15,803 nt of DNA. Origin: an uncultured Collinsella sp. GTDB taxonomy: Bacteria > Actinomycetota > Coriobacteriia > Coriobacteriales > Coriobacteriaceae. The stretch lies in contig CALGZY010000060.1 of NCBI GenBank assembly GCA_937934355.1, forward strand, positions 1 to 15,803, read 5' to 3'. A program made the translations under genes and the position numbers. The notes under the pieces are model-generated. The model was given only the letters and a program-made list of their open reading frames with translations, made no database searches and had not been told where the DNA came from. This document shows, in pieces, positions 13,735 through 15,803 of this stretch (the first letter of the stretch is position 1; every line of letters begins with the position of its first letter).

Positions 13735-14412
13735 TTATACCTCCAGCGGCACGATCTTGGTGCCATGGAGCTCGGAGACGTCTAGCGCCGCCGCGACCGC
13801 GTCGCGATTTGCCGTAGTGATGCCGCCGCCGGGAAGGATGGTCAAACGATCACCCGCATACTCGATTAAACGAGCCAGGTGATCGAAATTATCCTCGATC
13901 GACGTACCGGCAGCGCCGCCATGCGTGAGGATGCGCGTAACGCCGCAGTCGGCAAGTGTATCAATCGCATCGAGCTGAGCCTCGGGCGAGAGCTGGTCAA
14001 ATGCCATGTGGAAGGTGATGTCGATGGGCTCACGCTTACATTCCTCGGTCGCGCAGCCCGCAGCCATCACGAGGGCGCCAAGCGTAAGTTCGTCGAGCGC
14101 CCATCCGCCAGCGCAGGGCTTGCAGCAGCCAAAGACCAAGCCGTCAACGCCGGCGCTTACGGCAAGGCCCAGGTCCATCTCCATCATACGCAGCTCGTCC
14201 TGGTCGTAGTGAAAGTCGCCGCCACGCGGGCGAATCATGCACATCACCCGTGCATCGTGCTCGTGGACATAGTTGGTCGTAGCGCTGATAACGCCGGCCG
14301 AAGGCGTGGTGCCACCAACGGCAAGGTTGTCGCACAGCTCGATACGCCTTGCACCGGCATCGATAGCCGCCGGCACCCGCTCAAAGTTCTCGGCACAAAA
14401 CTCGTACACCAT
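13735..14412 (-). CDS. cutC: CutC family protein (copper homeostasis protein CutC)
   Basis: The 225-residue protein with a TIM-barrel pattern begins MVYEFCAENFERVPAAIDAG, followed by RRIELCDNLAVGGTTPSAGVI, MIRPRGGDFHYDQDELRMM, DGLVFGC, ITFHMAFDQL, ILTHGGAA and ILPGGGI, all hallmarks of CutC. CutC was first tied to copper tolerance in E. coli, and a human homologue binds Cu(I). The biochemical role remains uncertain, and the barrel looks like an enzyme. Start 14412 has GGGGG seven bases upstream and matches family N-termini; the frame extends to 14643 but runs through the repeat-rich intergenic region. Length is slightly below the usual 240 or so. It is coupled to the downstream GalT-like gene. 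Confidence 0.92.
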   Translation of the reverse strand: MVYEFCAENFERVPAAIDAGARRIELCDNLAVGGTTPSAGVISATTNYVHEHDARVMCMIRPRGGDFHYDQDELRMMEMDLGLAVSAGVDGLVFGCCKPCAGGWALDELTLGALVMAAGCATEECKREPIDITFHMAFDQLSPEAQLDAIDTLADCGVTRILTHGGAAGTSIEDNFDHLARLIEYAGDRLTILPGGGITTANRDAVAAALDVSELHGTKIVPLEV

Positions 14413-14499
14413 AGATAGACCCCCAGATGACATTTCTATTTCCACACGGCATTGTCGCACTTTAAAAACCAACCCGCATGACAGAGCAAAATGATTTGG

Positions 14500-14523
14500 T
14501 GGGGACGAAGGAAAACGTCCCCA
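14500..14523. repeat. Palindrome TGGGGACG...CGTCCCCA
   Basis: 8-bp perfect arms (14500-14507 and 14516-14523) around an A-rich 8-base loop (AAGGAAAA). It lies upstream of cutC and downstream of the liv terminator and is not followed by a T-tract in either direction, so it looks like a dispersed intergenic palindrome rather than a terminator. Confidence 0.5.
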
Positions 14524-14562
14524 ACGACTACCTCCAACGCCGCAGGCAGAGGACGGACAGCG

Positions 14563-14663
14563 AGCGGGCACCAGAGCGAACAGATTGGCATGAAAAGAGG
14601 GCGGCATAGACCTTCTGGTCATGCCGCCCTCTTTGAATGACAAGCTGTCGCTCTGGTGCCCGC
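14563..14663. repeat. Outer inverted repeat enclosing the liv terminator
   Basis: GCGGGCACCAGAGCGA(A)CAG on the left (about 14563-14583) is the reverse complement, apart from one extra A, of the right arm about 14643-14662 (CTGTCGCTCTGGTGCCCGC). The pair brackets the 18-bp terminator hairpin at 14594-14634, so the RNA could fold as a long nested hairpin of about 100 nt. Confidence 0.6.
14594..14634 (-). terminator. Rho-independent terminator of the liv operon
   Basis: Left arm 14594-14612 and right arm 14617-14634 form an 18-bp stem with one bulged base and a 4-base loop. On the minus strand the stem ends CCCTCTTTT, giving a short T-tract; on the plus strand the stem ends CTCTTT. It lies between livF and cutC and insulates the two minus-strand units. 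Confidence 0.8.
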
Positions 14664-14677
14664 GCAGCGTCGACTGG

Positions 14678-14701
14678 TCCGCCGTTCGGTAGAACGGCGG
14701 A
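14678..14701 (-). terminator. Perfect 10-bp hairpin directly behind livF
   Basis: TCCGCCGTTC-GGTA-GAACGGCGGA, six bases after the livF stop codon. There is no T-tract, so it is more likely an mRNA 3' stabiliser or a partner of the terminator at 14594-14634 than a terminator by itself. Confidence 0.45.
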
Positions 14702-14706
14702 ACCGC

Positions 14707-15420
14707 CTAACCGCCCAAGTAAGCTTTGCGGACGTTGTCGTCGTGCAGCAGCTCTTGACCAGTGCCGGTCATGGTGATCTTGCCGGTCTCGAGCACGTAA
14801 CCGCGTGTGGCGATGGAAAGAGCCATCTGCGCGTTTTGCTCGACCAGAAGCACCGTGGCGCCGGCCTTGTGCAGGTCCTCGACAATCTGGAAGATCTGTT
14901 CGATCAGAATCGGTGCCAGGCCCATGGAAGGTTCGTCGAGCATAAGCAGTTTGGGGTTACTCATAAGGGCGCGCCCCATAACGAGCATCTGCTGCTCGCC
15001 GCCTGAAAGGGTGCCGGCGACCTGGCGACGACGTTCCTTCAGGCGCGGGAACTGCTCGTAGACGCGCTCCAGGCCCGGAGCCACCGTAGACTTGGGCTGC
15101 GTATAGGCGCCCATCTCCAGGTTCTCCTCAACCGTCATCTGCAAAAAGGCGCGACGACCCTCGGGAACCTGAGCCAGGCCCTTACCAACCAGCTTATCAG
15201 CGGGCGTATGGGTGATGTCCTCGCCCATAAACTTGATGGAGCCGGTCTTGGAGCGCAGCAGGCCCGAGACGGTCTTGAGCGTTGTGGACTTGCCGGCACC
15301 GTTGGCACCAATCAAGGCCACGATCTCGCCCTCGTTAACGTTAAAGGAGATGTCCTTGATGGCGTGGATGGCGCCGTACCAGACGTTGATGTTGTAGACG
15401 GAAAGCATCGGCTCTGCCAT
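14707..15420 (-). CDS. livF: Branched-chain amino acid ABC transporter ATP-binding protein LivF
   Basis: The 237-residue ABC ATPase has Walker A GANGAGKS (38-45), Q-loop Gln84 in LAQVPEGRR, signature LSGGEQQ (138-144), Walker B LLMLDEPSMGLAP (158-170) and VEQNAQMAL at the switch region. VPEGR and the VEQNA switch are typical of LivF rather than LivG (which has IEHDM). With LivG it powers uptake of leucine, isoleucine and valine through LivH/LivM. The ATG follows the livG stop with no gap (TAAATG); GGGGAG in the livG 3' end serves as ribosome binding site, so translation is coupled. It is the last gene of the operon; hairpins follow. Confidence 0.94.
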   Translation of the reverse strand: MAEPMLSVYNINVWYGAIHAIKDISFNVNEGEIVALIGANGAGKSTTLKTVSGLLRSKTGSIKFMGEDITHTPADKLVGKGLAQVPEGRRAFLQMTVEENLEMGAYTQPKSTVAPGLERVYEQFPRLKERRRQVAGTLSGGEQQMLVMGRALMSNPKLLMLDEPSMGLAPILIEQIFQIVEDLHKAGATVLLVEQNAQMALSIATRGYVLETGKITMTGTGQELLHDDNVRKAYLGG

Positions 15421-15803
15421 TTAGTTCTCCCCCTTATCCTGCTTACCCAGATATGCCTCGATAACGGCGTCGTTGTTCTGGATTTCCTCTGCCGTGCCCT
15501 TGGCGATAACCTTACCAAAGTTAAGCACGCAGATGCCCTCGCAGATGTTCATGACGAGCGACATATCATGCTCGATAAGCATGATGGCGATGCCGAAGGT
15601 GTCGCGGATCTTGACGATATTCTCCATGAGCTCTGCGGTCTCGGACGGGTTCATGCCGGCGGCAGGCTCGTCGAGCAGCAGCAGCTTGGGGTTGGTGGCA
15701 AGCGCGCGGACGATTTCCAGACGACGCTGAGCGCCGTAAGGAAGCGAGCCGGCCTGTTCATTTGCCAGGTGCTCCATGTCAAAAATGGACAGCAGCTCCA
15801 TGG
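15421..15803 (-). CDS. livG: Branched-chain amino acid ABC transporter ATP-binding protein LivG (partial)
   Basis: Only the C-terminal 127 or so residues are in the window; the gene continues to the right. Visible are the LivG-type signature SLPYGAQRRLEIVRAL, Walker B LLLLDEPAAGMNPSE, and the switch IMLIEHDMSLVMNICEGICVLNFGKVIAKG, all characteristic of LivG. The Walker A motif lies outside. The apparent ATG at 15801 is an internal methionine, not the start. Its TAA stop abuts the livF ATG. The liv permease and binding-protein genes are expected further right. Confidence 0.93.
   Translation of the reverse strand, partial: MELLSIFDMEHLANEQAGSLPYGAQRRLEIVRALATNPKLLLLDEPAAGMNPSETAELMENIVKIRDTFGIAIMLIEHDMSLVMNICEGICVLNFGKVIAKGTAEEIQNNDAVIEAYLGKQDKGEN

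Noticed and set aside
14413..14643. N-terminal extension of the CutC frame
   Set aside because: It translates through the nested inverted repeats; CutC proteins begin at about MVYEFCAEN, and the GGGGG binding site supports 14412.

Overview
The window reads as a chromosomal segment of a moderately GC-rich Gram-positive of the class Coriobacteriia, most likely Collinsella or a close relative. This rests on the 16S 5' end, the codon use, strong GGAGG-type ribosome binding sites, and a RecJ and a GalT-like protein of Firmicutes/Actinobacteria type. The genus is an inference. Almost everything is housekeeping and almost everything lies on the minus strand; one transporter gene is on the plus strand.

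Layout from left to right. At 1-58 is the 5' end of a 16S rRNA gene running out of the window, preceded by a structured leader (59-540). At 541-1963 is the translation operon infC-rpmI-rplT with a terminator behind it and a leader carrying a terminator-like hairpin in front; infC appears to start at a rare AUA codon. At 1993-2308 is a tRNA-Leu(CAA) gene with its own terminator, plus a second copy of the tRNA 3' end and terminator 184 bp away; three perfect stem-loops lie between the copies. At 2348-3844 is a transglutaminase-fold protein with a recognisable promoter. At 3889-4111 are two tandem copies of a palindromic repeat, one of them a hairpin of about 90 nt. At 4132-5044 is class II fructose-bisphosphate aldolase.

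At 5193-11742 is an operon transcribed leftward: a RecJ exonuclease fused to a complete RecQ-like helicase, then the bifunctional (p)ppGpp synthetase/hydrolase Rel, then a glyoxalase II-like metallo-beta-lactamase-fold hydrolase. The order recJ-rel-hydrolase echoes the recJ-apt-relA-dtd arrangement of many Firmicutes. A divergent intergenic region (11629-11904) separates this operon from a plus-strand BASS-family (bile acid:sodium symporter-like) permease at 11905-12903.

At 12934-14412 is a tightly coupled pair: a CutC-family protein followed by a GalT/HIT-like protein (DUF4931 type). At 14500-14701 is a run of nested inverted repeats including a strong terminator. At 14707-15803 are livF and the 3' part of livG, the ATPase subunits of a branched-chain amino acid ABC transporter.

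I found no CRISPR array, transposase, phage gene or obvious defence system. The most unusual coding feature is the single-chain RecJ-RecQ protein. The most unusual non-coding features are the infC AUA start with its attenuator-like leader, the duplicated tRNA-Leu end, and the palindromic repeat blocks.
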